This document shows positions 1 through 9,348 of a stretch of 61,724 nt of DNA, in pieces. How positions within the stretch are numbered: position 1 is the first letter of the stretch; each line of letters begins with the position of its first letter. Below the pieces are notes generated by a model. The model ran no database searches, was not told the DNA's origin, and was given only the letters and a program-made list of their open reading frames with translations. Position numbers and translations under genes: made by a program. This stretch comes from Gammaproteobacteria bacterium. Lineage in GTDB: Bacteria; Pseudomonadota; Gammaproteobacteria; Legionellales; Legionellaceae. The stretch is from the NCBI GenBank assembly GCA_022600515.1, contig JAHZKG010000049.1:1-61724 (forward strand), in the 5' to 3' direction.

Positions 1-1
1 G

Positions 2-2314
2 TCGCAGCATGAGGTCGACCCTACGCGACTTTTGCGAGATACGCGAACCTTTGGCGAGCGAATAAAGGCATTTTTTTCTAATTCAGCGAATGTTGTTATT
101 TTACTGTTTGTATTTTCTGCGATGGCTTACATTTTCCCAGTATCGTCAAGCTTGGTGCTTGTTTTAGGCTTGCTCGCGTATTTTTATAGTTCAACACGCG
201 CGCAAAAACTACCGTTTCGCCTACCACAAGTTGCACGTGTTAAAGATTTCAATGATTTAATTCCCGGGATTAAAAAACCTTATCTTGCACGAGGCATTAC
301 CTATTTCGGTAATCAAATGAAAACCAATGAGGAGCTTTGGTTTGCAAATGAAGACATGAGAACCCACGTTTTAATTTTTGGTTCAACCGGAAGTGGTAAA
401 ACGGAGGCCTTGGTATCCATTGCTTATAATGCGTTGGTTCAGGGGAGTGGATTTATTTATGTGGATGGAAAAGGGGATAACGGACTCTTCGCTAAAATTT
501 TTGGCATGGTGCGGAGTATGGGGCGAGAAGACGATTTATTGCTCATTAATTTCATGACGGGTGCGCGTGATATTGTCGGACCGCAGAAAACACGCTTATC
601 AAACACGCTGAATCCTTTTTGTCAGGGGTCTTCTAGTATGTTAACCCAGCTGGTGGTTAATTTAATGGGGAGCTCCGGGCAAGGCGATGGGGATATGTGG
701 AAAGGGCGTGCCATAGCATTTGTTGAGGCGTTGATGCGCTTATTGGTGTATATGCGGGATGAAGGTGCGATTTTACTTGATGCAAATAATATTCGGAATT
801 ATTTTGATTTGCAGCGCCTTGAATCCATTGTGGTTGATAAGGTTTTTCCGCGTGATGATCAAGAGAGTGTCAATATTGAGTCTATTCCAAAGCTTGTGAC
901 CGATCCGCTCCGAAACTATTTGGGAACGCTGCCGGGTTATAATAAAGAAAAAAAAGGAAAACAAGTCTCACAGGTGCTTGAGCAGCATGGTTTTATTACG
1001 ATGCAGCTCGTCCGAAGTTTTTCTTCGCTAGCGGATACGTATGGGCATATTATTCGAACCAATTTGGCCGAGGTGGATTTTAAAGATGTCGTGTTAAATC
1101 GGCGTATTTTAGTTGTATTGCTGCCGGCATTAGAAAAATCGCCGGACGAGCTTGCAAATTTGGGGAAAATTATTGTGGCGTCATTGAAAGCGATGATGGC
1201 TGCCGGGCTTGGGGATGAGGTCGAAGGTGACTATAGAGATGTAATTGAACGAAAACCGACCATGGCACCAACGCCTTATATGTGTATTTTGGATGAGTAT
1301 GGATATTATGCTGTAGAAGGCTTTGCTGTGGTACCTGCGCAGGCACGGTCGCTCGGGTTTTCGGTTATTTTTGCAGGGCAAGATTTACCGGCCTTTCAAA
1401 AAGCATCAAAAGAAGAAGCTGCATCGATTGGCGCAAATACGAATATTAAAATTTGTATGAAACTTGAGGATCCAACAGACACATGGGACTTTTTTACAAA
1501 GACAGCAGGTGAAGCCTATGTTACTAAAGTTGACTCATTTCAAACAAAAGATACCAGCATTGCAAATACGTATCAGGATACAAAAAGTTCATCGTTTGAA
1601 AAACGGGCTCGAATTGATTTATTAGATTTGAAAGAGCAGACAGAAGGTGAAGCCCATATTTTCTTCCGCTCACAGGTTATTCGGTCTCGTATGTTTTATG
1701 CTAATCCAAAGCCTGTTGCTCGCTTAAAAGTTAATCAGTTTTTGAAAATAGAGCCGCCATCGGATGCTTATTTATCTAAATTACAGCAGCAAATTAAATT
1801 ATTCCAGTCAGTTGTTGATAGTGGTGATTTAACGATTCGAACGATTGCGAAAGAGGATGAAATTCCACAAATAGCAGCCTTGCTTCGGGAGGCAAAAGAG
1901 CAAGATCCTATGGAGCGTGGGGTTGCAGCGCTACTCGCGTTTCATAAGCGAAATGAGCCGGAAGAAGTGGAAGCATTATTTGATGAAACGCCGGTCGAAA
2001 AGCTGACTATTTTTAGCCCGTTACGTGATTTGCCAGAAGGAACACCTGCTATTTTAACGAGGGATGTCGCTGCATTTTCATTGCCGTTGCTGTTGATTCA
2101 AGAAACGCGAGATACCTTAATGGGCATTGGGCAGCAGCTAGGAGAAAAAGATAAACTAGCGGGTGCTGTTGCAAATGAAATCATTAAAGATTTACAAATG
2201 GCAACGAGCTATCCACCAGAGCATTCTATTTTGACTGATCCGTTTGAGCTCAGTGATTCGGTTAAAGTCTTAGTACACCGAATTAATGAAGCACGAGATA
2301 AAGTCTCTAAATAG
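2..2314 (+). CDS. icmO: Dot/Icm type IV coupling protein ATPase IcmO/DotL (5' partial)
   Basis: DotL is the inner-membrane VirD4-like coupling ATPase that recruits effectors with IcmS/IcmW, DotM and DotN. About 20-65 residues in there are two hydrophobic segments, then a Walker A motif GSTGSGKT near residue 120 and a DEYGYY Walker B-type motif near residue 420; the C-terminal tail matches the adaptor-binding region in position. A TTG at 32 could start a 760-residue protein, but the frame stays open to the window edge and the upstream residues (HEVDPTRLL) look like genuine DotL N terminus. The true start therefore lies outside the window. A TGA at 10-12 in another frame may be the end of icmP/dotM. 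It is the first gene of the icm run seen here. Family identity is strong; only the start is unknown. Confidence 0.95.
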   Translation, partial: SQHEVDPTRLLRDTRTFGERIKAFFSNSANVVILLFVFSAMAYIFPVSSSLVLVLGLLAYFYSSTRAQKLPFRLPQVARVKDFNDLIPGIKKPYLARGITYFGNQMKTNEELWFANEDMRTHVLIFGSTGSGKTEALVSIAYNALVQGSGFIYVDGKGDNGLFAKIFGMVRSMGREDDLLLINFMTGARDIVGPQKTRLSNTLNPFCQGSSSMLTQLVVNLMGSSGQGDGDMWKGRAIAFVEALMRLLVYMRDEGAILLDANNIRNYFDLQRLESIVVDKVFPRDDQESVNIESIPKLVTDPLRNYLGTLPGYNKEKKGKQVSQVLEQHGFITMQLVRSFSSLADTYGHIIRTNLAEVDFKDVVLNRRILVVLLPALEKSPDELANLGKIIVASLKAMMAAGLGDEVEGDYRDVIERKPTMAPTPYMCILDEYGYYAVEGFAVVPAQARSLGFSVIFAGQDLPAFQKASKEEAASIGANTNIKICMKLEDPTDTWDFFTKTAGEAYVTKVDSFQTKDTSIANTYQDTKSSSFEKRARIDLLDLKEQTEGEAHIFFRSQVIRSRMFYANPKPVARLKVNQFLKIEPPSDAYLSKLQQQIKLFQSVVDSGDLTIRTIAKEDEIPQIAALLREAKEQDPMERGVAALLAFHKRNEPEEVEALFDETPVEKLTIFSPLRDLPEGTPAILTRDVAAFSLPLLLIQETRDTLMGIGQQLGEKDKLAGAVANEIIKDLQMATSYPPEHSILTDPFELSDSVKVLVHRINEARDKVSK

Positions 2315-2403
2315 ACATAAAAACAAACAAATAAAAATAAAAATAGACTCAAATGAAGATGATACTTGTCTCCTGCCTGATAGTATGTTTTTATGGTTAA
2401 TAC

Positions 2404-2994
2404 ATGACGACCAATGTAGGGTTTAAGTCCGTGTTGAGTCGATATTCTATTTATCGTTGCCGCAACATATTTATCTTGATGATATTAATGCTTTTGGCCG
2501 CCTGCCAGTCAGCGGTTACACCAAGTATTATTCATGATGAAGCTCGTTTACCTCAGCAAGTTGCTTTAGGTGATGCCGAGATTATTACCTTAGAAAAACG
2601 TTTAACAGAACGAGGGGTTCAAATTGTTTCTGTAGGGCAAGAGTATCTCTTAAGTATTTCTGCTGCGGCACTTTTTGGTGATCAGTCACCCCGTTTAACT
2701 TGGGGCTCTTATGACGAGTTGAACGAAGTTGCGTGTTATTTAAGGCAATTTCGAAAAGTAGCTGTCGATGTAACTGCATATGCAAGTCACTATGTTTCAG
2801 CAAAACGTGAACATGCTTTGTCGGCAGCGCGGGCGGAAGCAGTTGCAAATTATTTGTGGTCCCAAGGAATTGATGCTCGTTTGCTCTTTACACAAGGAAT
2901 GGGGAGTGATAAACCTATTATAGCGGCAGCGCGAGGGGGTGATAAATCGCCTAACGCACGTATTGAAATTACATTTAGACGAGCTGTAGCTTGA
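2404..2994 (+). CDS. icmN: Dot/Icm outer-membrane lipoprotein IcmN/DotK (OmpA-like domain)
   Basis: This is a lipoprotein of the Dot/Icm outer-membrane complex, thought to anchor the core to peptidoglycan. The sequence shows an N-terminal hydrophobic stretch ending in LLAACQS, a lipobox with Cys near residue 34, followed by an OmpA C-terminal-type domain with the pattern YASHYVSAKREHALSAARAEAV and a late RGGDKSPNARIEI motif. The length of 196 residues suits the family. The first ATG gives a rather long signal region, so a later start is possible. It sits 89 bp after icmO, in an A-rich gap, and is followed 21 bp on by icmM. Position between icmO and icmM agrees with Legionella gene order. Confidence 0.9.
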   Translation: MTTNVGFKSVLSRYSIYRCRNIFILMILMLLAACQSAVTPSIIHDEARLPQQVALGDAEIITLEKRLTERGVQIVSVGQEYLLSISAAALFGDQSPRLTWGSYDELNEVACYLRQFRKVAVDVTAYASHYVSAKREHALSAARAEAVANYLWSQGIDARLLFTQGMGSDKPIIAAARGGDKSPNARIEITFRRAVA

Positions 2995-3015
2995 TAAAGA
3001 GCATAAGGGGATAGT

Positions 3016-3300
3016 ATGCGGCGTGAGGTTTGGCGTTTGTTAATACAGTCTAAGCGGTTTTATGTAGAAACCTTTCGTTTCATTGAAAGCATGCTTATTT
3101 TATCTTTATTGATAAGTGTATTGTTAACGGCAGGTGTGTTTTACGTATATTTAGATATGCCTGAGCGAGATTATTATGCAACAAATGGTGTGGTTCCGCC
3201 GTCAGATTTAACGGCCATGGATACACCGAATGACACATCAGTTGCATTGCTTGCATCTGATCCAACAACTGATGATGACGAGAAGTCAATACCGAAATAA
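3016..3300 (+). CDS. icmM: Dot/Icm inner-membrane protein IcmM/DotJ
   Basis: Short inner-membrane protein of 94 residues with one clear transmembrane segment (about residues 24-45: SMLILSLLISVLLTAGVFYV). It is followed by an acidic periplasmic tail containing VPPSDLTAMD. In Legionella DotJ is a diverged paralogue of DotI that lacks most of the periplasmic domain and forms a hetero-complex with it. The N-terminal cytoplasmic part (FYVETFRFIES) resembles the matching part of the next gene. A good ribosome site (AAGGGGATAGT) precedes the ATG. The gene ends 13 bp before the start chosen for icmL. The call rests on position, size and membrane topology more than on strong motifs. Confidence 0.85.
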   Translation: MRREVWRLLIQSKRFYVETFRFIESMLILSLLISVLLTAGVFYVYLDMPERDYYATNGVVPPSDLTAMDTPNDTSVALLASDPTTDDDEKSIPK

Positions 3301-3313
3301 AAGAGAGGATTGC

Positions 3314-3958
3314 ATGGCTGAAGATGCCTTGACCGCGGTCACATTAAGAAACGCTTTTTATAAAGATGGGCAGCGTAAAATATTATTGGTTTTGTTGCTG
3401 TCTATCGTGGTTAATTGTTTAATGGCGTCATTATTGGTTTATTTAATCTCCCATCCACCGACGCCTAAATATTTTGCAACCAGCATTAATGGACGTGTTA
3501 CACCTCTGTTTGCCTTGGATGAGCCTAATCAATCTGATTCGGCGATTTTACAATGGACAAATCAGGCGGCTATTGCAGCGTTCACCTATAATTTTGTTAA
3601 TTACAGAACCGAGCTACAAGCCTCATCTGAATTTTTTACTTCAGCTGGATGGACGCAATTTTTGAATGCGCTAGAAAATTCCAATAATTTAGATGCAGTG
3701 AAAGCGAAAAAATTAATCGTATCCGCTGTAGCAACCAGTGCACCGATTATTTTACAAAAAGGCTTATTGAATGGCCGTTATTCATGGCGGATTCAAATGC
3801 CATTGCTTGTAACCTATCAAAGTGCAAGTGAATTTTCGCAACAGCGTAATATCGTCACTATTTTGGTCACGCGAATTTCGACCTTAAATTCACCCAGAGG
3901 GATAGGTATTTCACAATTCGTAGTTGGACCGGCGGCGAGTGGAGCAGAATCTCAATGA
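3314..3958 (+). CDS. icmL: Dot/Icm inner-membrane protein IcmL/DotI
   Basis: DotI is the bitopic inner-membrane protein whose periplasmic domain is VirB8-like. The chosen start (MAEDALTAVTLRN) follows AGAGAGGA at proper spacing and gives 214 residues, close to the usual IcmL length; the frame is open further upstream but that part overlaps icmM and looks non-coding. A transmembrane helix covers about residues 24-45 (LLVLLLSIVVNCLMASLLVY). The periplasmic part carries the family pattern WTNQAAIAAFTYNFVNYR and ends with a GISQFVVGP motif. Its stop overlaps the icmK start by four bases (ATGA), which indicates translational coupling. Confidence 0.93.
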   Translation: MAEDALTAVTLRNAFYKDGQRKILLVLLLSIVVNCLMASLLVYLISHPPTPKYFATSINGRVTPLFALDEPNQSDSAILQWTNQAAIAAFTYNFVNYRTELQASSEFFTSAGWTQFLNALENSNNLDAVKAKKLIVSAVATSAPIILQKGLLNGRYSWRIQMPLLVTYQSASEFSQQRNIVTILVTRISTLNSPRGIGISQFVVGPAASGAESQ

Positions 3959-4998
3959 GAAGAAGCCAAGTAGTTTTTTTGTTGATGATAGGGATTCTTT
4001 TTTCGCCATTAACATGGTGCGCAGAGAAGCCGGGCTCAGCTCAGCAAGCGCTTGACCAACTACATATGCTACAAAAAAAACTGGGTACAAAAGAAGGGAC
4101 AGCTGAGACAGCTTCGGCTGATGCTTCGAAAAAAGCAGCAAAACCGCTGTCTAGAAAAGAGCGCGCACAAAGCCGCTCCTCCAGGACAAAAAAAAATAGT
4201 AGCGCGATGACTGCCGATGATAGTGCTCTGATCAATGATTTGGCTTTTGACTCGGTTAAGCAGCAGTTATTTCCCTTGTCGAGTGAACAAACATTAAAAC
4301 TAAAAAAGTGGTATCACGATGCGGAGTATGCCGAGGCAAGCTCTCCTGAAACACCGCCCAAGCCAACGGCCACGTCACAATTTGTCAACTTGTCCCCTGG
4401 GTCAACGCCACCAGTCATTCGATTATCACAAGGGTTTGTTTCATCGTTGGTTTTTCTTGATTCGACAGGGGCTCCTTGGCCAATTACAGCATATGATTTA
4501 GGCGATCCGAATGCATTTAATATTCAGTGGGATAAAATCAGTAATACCTTAATGATTCAATCAAATAAATTATATACCTATGGAAATCTAGCGGTCCGGT
4601 TGCATGGACTCAACACGCCCGTGATGTTAACGCTTATTCCAGGGCAAAAAGCGGTGGATTATCGTGTTGACTTGCGTGTGCAAGGGTATGGGCCTAATGC
4701 AAAACAAATGCCAATGGGGGCGAACATTCCGCCTTCTGCAAGTGATGTACTGCTACATGTGTTGGATGGCGTGCCGCCAGCAGGGAGCACACGCTTGACT
4801 GTCAGTGGCGGGGATGCGCAAGCTTGGATTTTGAGTAATCGAATGTTTATTAGGACCAATTTAACCATCTTGTCTCCTGGATGGATTGGTAGCATGACCA
4901 GTGCGGATGGCACACATGCCTATGAAATGCATAAATCGCCCGTGTTGCTTGTTTCATGGCATGGAAAAGTGATGCAGCTTAAGGTAGAAGGGTTATAA
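3955..4998 (+). CDS. icmK: Dot/Icm outer-membrane core protein IcmK/DotH
   Basis: DotH is the VirB9-like component of the Dot/Icm outer-membrane core, secreted across the inner membrane. It begins with a cleavable signal (about residues 1-22, ending TWCAE). A low-complexity linker rich in Ala, Ser and Lys follows, and then the folded domain with motifs RLSQGFVSSLVFLDSTGAPWPI and LTLIPGQKAVDYRVDLRVQG. The length is 347 residues, slightly shorter than in L. pneumophila (the difference appears to be in the linker). The start overlaps icmL by four bases and icmE starts five bases after the stop. Recognition is confident from the conserved central block. Confidence 0.93.
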   Translation: MRRSQVVFLLMIGILFSPLTWCAEKPGSAQQALDQLHMLQKKLGTKEGTAETASADASKKAAKPLSRKERAQSRSSRTKKNSSAMTADDSALINDLAFDSVKQQLFPLSSEQTLKLKKWYHDAEYAEASSPETPPKPTATSQFVNLSPGSTPPVIRLSQGFVSSLVFLDSTGAPWPITAYDLGDPNAFNIQWDKISNTLMIQSNKLYTYGNLAVRLHGLNTPVMLTLIPGQKAVDYRVDLRVQGYGPNAKQMPMGANIPPSASDVLLHVLDGVPPAGSTRLTVSGGDAQAWILSNRMFIRTNLTILSPGWIGSMTSADGTHAYEMHKSPVLLVSWHGKVMQLKVEGL

Positions 4999-5002
4999 CA
5001 CC

Positions 5003-8000
5003 ATGGCCGGAAAAAAAGAAAATATAAAAGCACTTTTTACAAATACGCGAACACGCGTCATTATTTTGTTTATGGTGGCGTTGCTCGTAACTTTTGTGAC
5101 GGTTGGCCTTTTCAAAATGAAAATATTTGCCAACGGTGAGGTCGATGCTGGTTCAAGTGTTGGTAAAGTGTCGGGGAAAATACGTTCGATTCCTGGTAGC
5201 TTAAATCAAACGGCGCAATATGCGGCGCTTCAAAATACTCAAAATATTGATCAAGCCGAATTAGCGTCTAAAAGTGGCAGCAGTGCTATACCAACGATTA
5301 TTAAAACGCACAAATTTGGAGACGGTGTTGATTTAATTGGCCCACAGTATGGAGAAGGAGGCGCAGGGTTTGTTACGTTAGCACAATCGGGACTGGGTGG
5401 TGCGTCAAAAGGCTTATGGTTTCAGCAGTTAACAGCAGATCATTGTAGTAGTGCATCCATCAAAGGCGTTGTTGATAACGGTGCAACACTTTCTGACTTG
5501 CGTGAAGCCTGCAATTGTTGCCAGTTAAGGCAGCATGGTTATACGCTGTCAGACTTACATCCCATTTGTTCATGTGCTGAGTTAAAAACAGCCGGTTTCA
5601 GTGCGAGAGAAATGAAAGCGTCTGGGTATTCCGTTGCTCAGCTAAAGCGTTGTGGCTTCTCTGCCTGTGAGACACGCGGCGCAGGCTTTACTGCAGAAGA
5701 TATGAAAGATGGTGGGTTCACCAATGGTGAATTAAAAGGTGCTGGTTTTTCTGAGGGCGATATTGATTCCGCAAGTGGCTTACCAGAGGGCATTTCGGCT
5801 GCTGACGTGCGTGCTGCAGGATGTGATGCGGATACATTAAAAAAATTACGAGAGCAAGGGGTTAGCGCTGCAGCAATACAGCGTGTGAGTGCTTGTAATG
5901 CGACGCAGCTCAAAGCCGCAGGCTATAGCGCCGCGGATTTAAGAAAGGCAGGATTTAATGCGGCTGCCTTGAAAGCGTCTGGGTTTACACCGGATGAATT
6001 GCAAAAAGCAGGCTATAGTGCGCGAGATTTATTGAATGCAGGATTCTCACCTGATGGTTTAGCCAAGACAGGTTTCACACCTGAAGAAATTAAGCAGGGA
6101 CGAGAGACTCTGCCACCAGGTGTTACCGTATCGCAACTAAGGCAAGCAGGTTGTGCCCAAGGTACGTTACAACAGGAGCGCCTTGCTGGTGTGAGTGCGA
6201 AAGTGATTCGGCAAGTGGCAGGGTGTGATGCTGCAGCACTTAAGTCTGCTGGATTTTCAGATACTGACTTAGCCAGTGCTGGTTTTGTGCCCGTCGATGA
6301 TAAAACCATGCGTGCTGCAGGGTGTAATGTAACTAAATTAAAGGCGCTTCGTGCATCAGGTGCTTCTGCAAAAGAAATTCATGATGCCAATGGGTGTAGT
6401 GCGGCCCAGCTTAAAGCCGCAGGATTTAGTGCAAAAGACTTAGCTGATGCAGGGTTTACGCCAGCGCAACTAAAAGCCGCGGGGTATAGTGCAAAAGACT
6501 TAGCTGATGCAGGCTTTACCCCAGCGCAACTGAAAGCCGCGAGGTATAGTGCAAAAGATTTAGCTGATGCAGGGCTTACCTCAGCGCAACTGAAAGCCGC
6601 GGGATTTAGTGCAAAAGACTTAGCGAATGCAGGGTTTACAGCAGCAGAGTTTAAAGCAGCAGGCTTTAGTGTGAAAGATTTGACTCAAGCCGGACTTACC
6701 CCAGCACAGCTTAAAGCCGCGGGGTTTGGTGTAAAAGATTTAGCAAATGCAGGGTTTACTGCAGCAGATTTTAAGGCGGCAGGATATAATGCGAAAGATT
6801 TAGCCAGTGCAGGACTCACACCCGATGCTTTGCTAAAAGCAGGATTTAGCCCTAAAGATTTACGTTCAGCAGGTGTTTCATCCGTTGACGATAAAACCAT
6901 TCGTGCGGCAGGTTGTGATGCAAATAAATTAAAAGCACTTCGTGCATCGGGTGTGGCTGCAAGACAAGTACATGATTCAAATGGTTGTAGTGCGGCGCAG
7001 TTGAAAGCGGCCGGGTTTAGTGCGAAAGATTTGGCCGATGCCGGCTTTACAGTAACGGCACTTAAGGCTGCAGGCTTTGGCGCAACAGATTTAGACGATG
7101 CAGGATTTACTAAAAGCGCACTGCTCGGCGCGGGCTTTACACCACAAGATTTGCGCTCTTCAGGTTCATCTTCTATAGGGGATGATGCCATTCGTGCAGC
7201 TGGGTGTGATGTTGACCAATTAACAGCACTGCGGGCATCAGGTGTTTCTGCAAAACAAATTCATGATTTAAATGGATGCAGCGCATCACAGCTTAAAGCG
7301 GCAGGATTTGGTGCGAAAGATTTAGCGGATGCAGGTTTTACAACAGATGCACTGCTAAAAGCAGGTTTCACACCAGATGATTTACGCGAAGCAGGTGTTT
7401 CATCGGTTGATGATGCATCGATTCAAGCCGCAGGCTGTGATGTAGATAAGCTCAAGGCACTGCGTGCAGCAGGCGTTGCTGCGAGACAAATACATGATTT
7501 AAATGGGTGTAGTGCGGCCCAATTAAAAGCGGCTGGGTTTAGTGCGAAAGATTTAGCGGATGCAGGTTTCACGCCTGGCGACTTAAAAGCCGCAGGCTTT
7601 GGCGCAGAAGACTTAGCAAATGCCGGCTTTACTGCGGCAGATTTTAAAAATGCCGGTTTAACAGCAAAAGATTTGATAGCGGGCGGGTTTACACCCGCTG
7701 AGCTGAAAGCTGCAGGCTTTAGCGCAAAAGATTTAGCAAAGGCAGGATTTACAGCAGCCGATTTGAAAACGGCAGGATTTGATGCCAAAGCACTGTCTGA
7801 TGCAGGGTTCACCCCGGCTGAGTTGTTAAAAGCCGGCTTTGATTCAGGTGACTTGAATAGTGCAGGATTGATTCCTGTCAGCGTGATTGCTGCCGGACGA
7901 GCGAAAGGCTGCCAAATAGACGAGTTGAAAGCAGCGAAGCAGCTAGGTGTTACAGCATCGACCATTCGGGAGACATTAGGCTGTTCAGCGGATGCAATGA

Positions 8001-9325
8001 AAGCAGCTGGATATTCTGCCCAAGCATTAAAAGATGCAGGATACAGTGCGACTTCGCTTAAGAAAGCAGGCTTTACCGCGGCTGAACTTAAGGCTGCAGG
8101 ATATTCTGCACAAGAATTAAGAGATGCAGGGTTTAGTGCGGCGGCGCTTAAAGCAGTCAGCTTTAGTCTAAAAGATTTAAAAGACGGAGGCTTTAGCGCG
8201 GCCGATCTTAAAGCCGTAGGATTTAGCGGTGAGGCTTTAAAAAAGGTAGGTTATTCGGCAGAAGCATTGCAAAAAGCAGGGCTAACAGATGCACAGATAA
8301 AAGCACTTGGATTAACGCCAGGACAAGACGAACAAACGACTAAATCACCAGCGACAGCCTCGAGCTCAGCAGATGTTAAATCAACGACGCCTGAAAGTGC
8401 GAGTAGTGCCTTTGGACCTAGTTCGATAACGACTATTCCGTCCATTGCCGGCACTAAAAAAAGTGAAAAAAAGGCAGAGCAGGCAAATACGCAGCAATTG
8501 CAGACCTTGATGGCAAAGCAACAAAGTCATATTGCAGAGCAACGCTACCAAACAAAAATAAAACAGTTGAGTGCACACATGCTGTCAGCTGCACGTGTAT
8601 CATTACAAGGTTGGGCAAGTGTACCAACCCAAGTGTTTATTATGGCTTCAGAGAAGGACGGTAAAAGCTCGAAGGGAGGTAAAAGCGCAGACGGGGATGA
8701 AGGCTCAGAGCATGCAACGAACGCCCCAACGGACACGAGCGCGAAAAAGCCAGGAGATATTTATATTAAAACAGGTGATATTTTATTTGCTGTATTGGAA
8801 ACATCAGTGAATACAGATGAGCCAGGCCCTATTCTTGCAACCATTGTGTCAGGAAAGCTAAAAGGCTCAAAAATCATAGGAAGCTTTACGCTGCCATCAA
8901 ATGCCGATCAAATTGTTATTACGTTTAATACCCTTTCAATGCCAGGGGCCGAGACAACCAGTGGTATTAATGCGTATGCAATCGATCCAAATACAGCGCG
9001 AACAGCACTTTCAAGTCGTGTTAATCATCATTACTTGATGCGATACGGTTCACTATTTGCCTCTACTTTCTTAGAAGGTTTTAGTAGTGCTATTCAATCA
9101 GCAGACACCACGATTACAATTGGTGGTACGGGTGGAACAACCGATACAACCGTTCAAAATGGTATCAATCGTTCTGTGCTTGAAAATGCATTAATTGGTT
9201 TAGGCGAAGTCGGTAAAGCATGGTCTCAAACAGCCGAAAAATTAATGAACAAACCAACAACAGTAGAATTATTTGCTGGTACGGGGATGGGTATCTTGTT
9301 TACGCAAGATGTTGAGATAGGCTAA
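5003..9325 (+). CDS. icmE: Dot/Icm core-complex protein IcmE/DotG with expanded repeat region
   Basis: DotG is the VirB10-like protein that spans the periplasm and lines the Dot/Icm channel. The sequence shows one inner-membrane helix at about residues 17-37, a linker, and then roughly 900 residues of ten-residue repeats of the form AAGFSAKDLADAGFTPAQLK. These are interrupted by Cys-containing units (AAGCD..KLKALRASG, NGCSAAQLKAAG). A linker rich in Gln, Lys and Ser follows, then the conserved C-terminal TrbI/VirB10 domain (about residues 1240-1440, including GDILFAVLETSVNTDEPGP). At 1440 residues it is far longer than L. pneumophila IcmE (about 1050), and the excess lies in the repeats. It starts five bases after icmK. 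Confidence 0.95.
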   Translation: MAGKKENIKALFTNTRTRVIILFMVALLVTFVTVGLFKMKIFANGEVDAGSSVGKVSGKIRSIPGSLNQTAQYAALQNTQNIDQAELASKSGSSAIPTIIKTHKFGDGVDLIGPQYGEGGAGFVTLAQSGLGGASKGLWFQQLTADHCSSASIKGVVDNGATLSDLREACNCCQLRQHGYTLSDLHPICSCAELKTAGFSAREMKASGYSVAQLKRCGFSACETRGAGFTAEDMKDGGFTNGELKGAGFSEGDIDSASGLPEGISAADVRAAGCDADTLKKLREQGVSAAAIQRVSACNATQLKAAGYSAADLRKAGFNAAALKASGFTPDELQKAGYSARDLLNAGFSPDGLAKTGFTPEEIKQGRETLPPGVTVSQLRQAGCAQGTLQQERLAGVSAKVIRQVAGCDAAALKSAGFSDTDLASAGFVPVDDKTMRAAGCNVTKLKALRASGASAKEIHDANGCSAAQLKAAGFSAKDLADAGFTPAQLKAAGYSAKDLADAGFTPAQLKAARYSAKDLADAGLTSAQLKAAGFSAKDLANAGFTAAEFKAAGFSVKDLTQAGLTPAQLKAAGFGVKDLANAGFTAADFKAAGYNAKDLASAGLTPDALLKAGFSPKDLRSAGVSSVDDKTIRAAGCDANKLKALRASGVAARQVHDSNGCSAAQLKAAGFSAKDLADAGFTVTALKAAGFGATDLDDAGFTKSALLGAGFTPQDLRSSGSSSIGDDAIRAAGCDVDQLTALRASGVSAKQIHDLNGCSASQLKAAGFGAKDLADAGFTTDALLKAGFTPDDLREAGVSSVDDASIQAAGCDVDKLKALRAAGVAARQIHDLNGCSAAQLKAAGFSAKDLADAGFTPGDLKAAGFGAEDLANAGFTAADFKNAGLTAKDLIAGGFTPAELKAAGFSAKDLAKAGFTAADLKTAGFDAKALSDAGFTPAELLKAGFDSGDLNSAGLIPVSVIAAGRAKGCQIDELKAAKQLGVTASTIRETLGCSADAMKAAGYSAQALKDAGYSATSLKKAGFTAAELKAAGYSAQELRDAGFSAAALKAVSFSLKDLKDGGFSAADLKAVGFSGEALKKVGYSAEALQKAGLTDAQIKALGLTPGQDEQTTKSPATASSSADVKSTTPESASSAFGPSSITTIPSIAGTKKSEKKAEQANTQQLQTLMAKQQSHIAEQRYQTKIKQLSAHMLSAARVSLQGWASVPTQVFIMASEKDGKSSKGGKSADGDEGSEHATNAPTDTSAKKPGDIYIKTGDILFAVLETSVNTDEPGPILATIVSGKLKGSKIIGSFTLPSNADQIVITFNTLSMPGAETTSGINAYAIDPNTARTALSSRVNHHYLMRYGSLFASTFLEGFSSAIQSADTTITIGGTGGTTDTTVQNGINRSVLENALIGLGEVGKAWSQTAEKLMNKPTTVELFAGTGMGILFTQDVEIG
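5560..8310 (+). repeat. Coding decapeptide repeat array inside icmE/dotG
   Basis: The repeat-bearing part of icmE is built from 30-nt units encoding x-A-G-F/Y-S/T-x-x-x-L-K/A. At 6420-6600 three successive 60-nt copies (encoding GFSAKDLADAGFTPAQLKAA-like blocks) are nearly identical at DNA level, so recent duplication is likely. On a larger scale a block beginning VDDKTIRAAGC and running through NGCSAAQLKAAGFSAKDLADAGF recurs near 6290, 6890, 7185 and 7410. This is a super-repeat of roughly 225-600 nt spacing. Cys residues recur at fixed points in the super-repeat. The reading frame is kept throughout. Confidence 0.85.
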
Positions 9326-9348
9326 TAACTTGGTAAAGTAGGTGAGCT

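Noticed and set aside
1..31. Out-of-frame ATG at position 9 as a separate gene start
   Set aside because: Its frame closes within 20 codons, while the icmO frame is open to the window edge.
6685..7965. Long antisense frames (168 and 180 codons) opposite icmE
   Set aside because: They are shadows of the repetitive icmE codons; composition mirrors the sense repeats and no start context is seen.
5560..8310. Regular repeats that could suggest a CRISPR array or satellite
   Set aside because: Repeats are 30-nt coding units in frame with icmE, with no unique spacers between fixed repeats.
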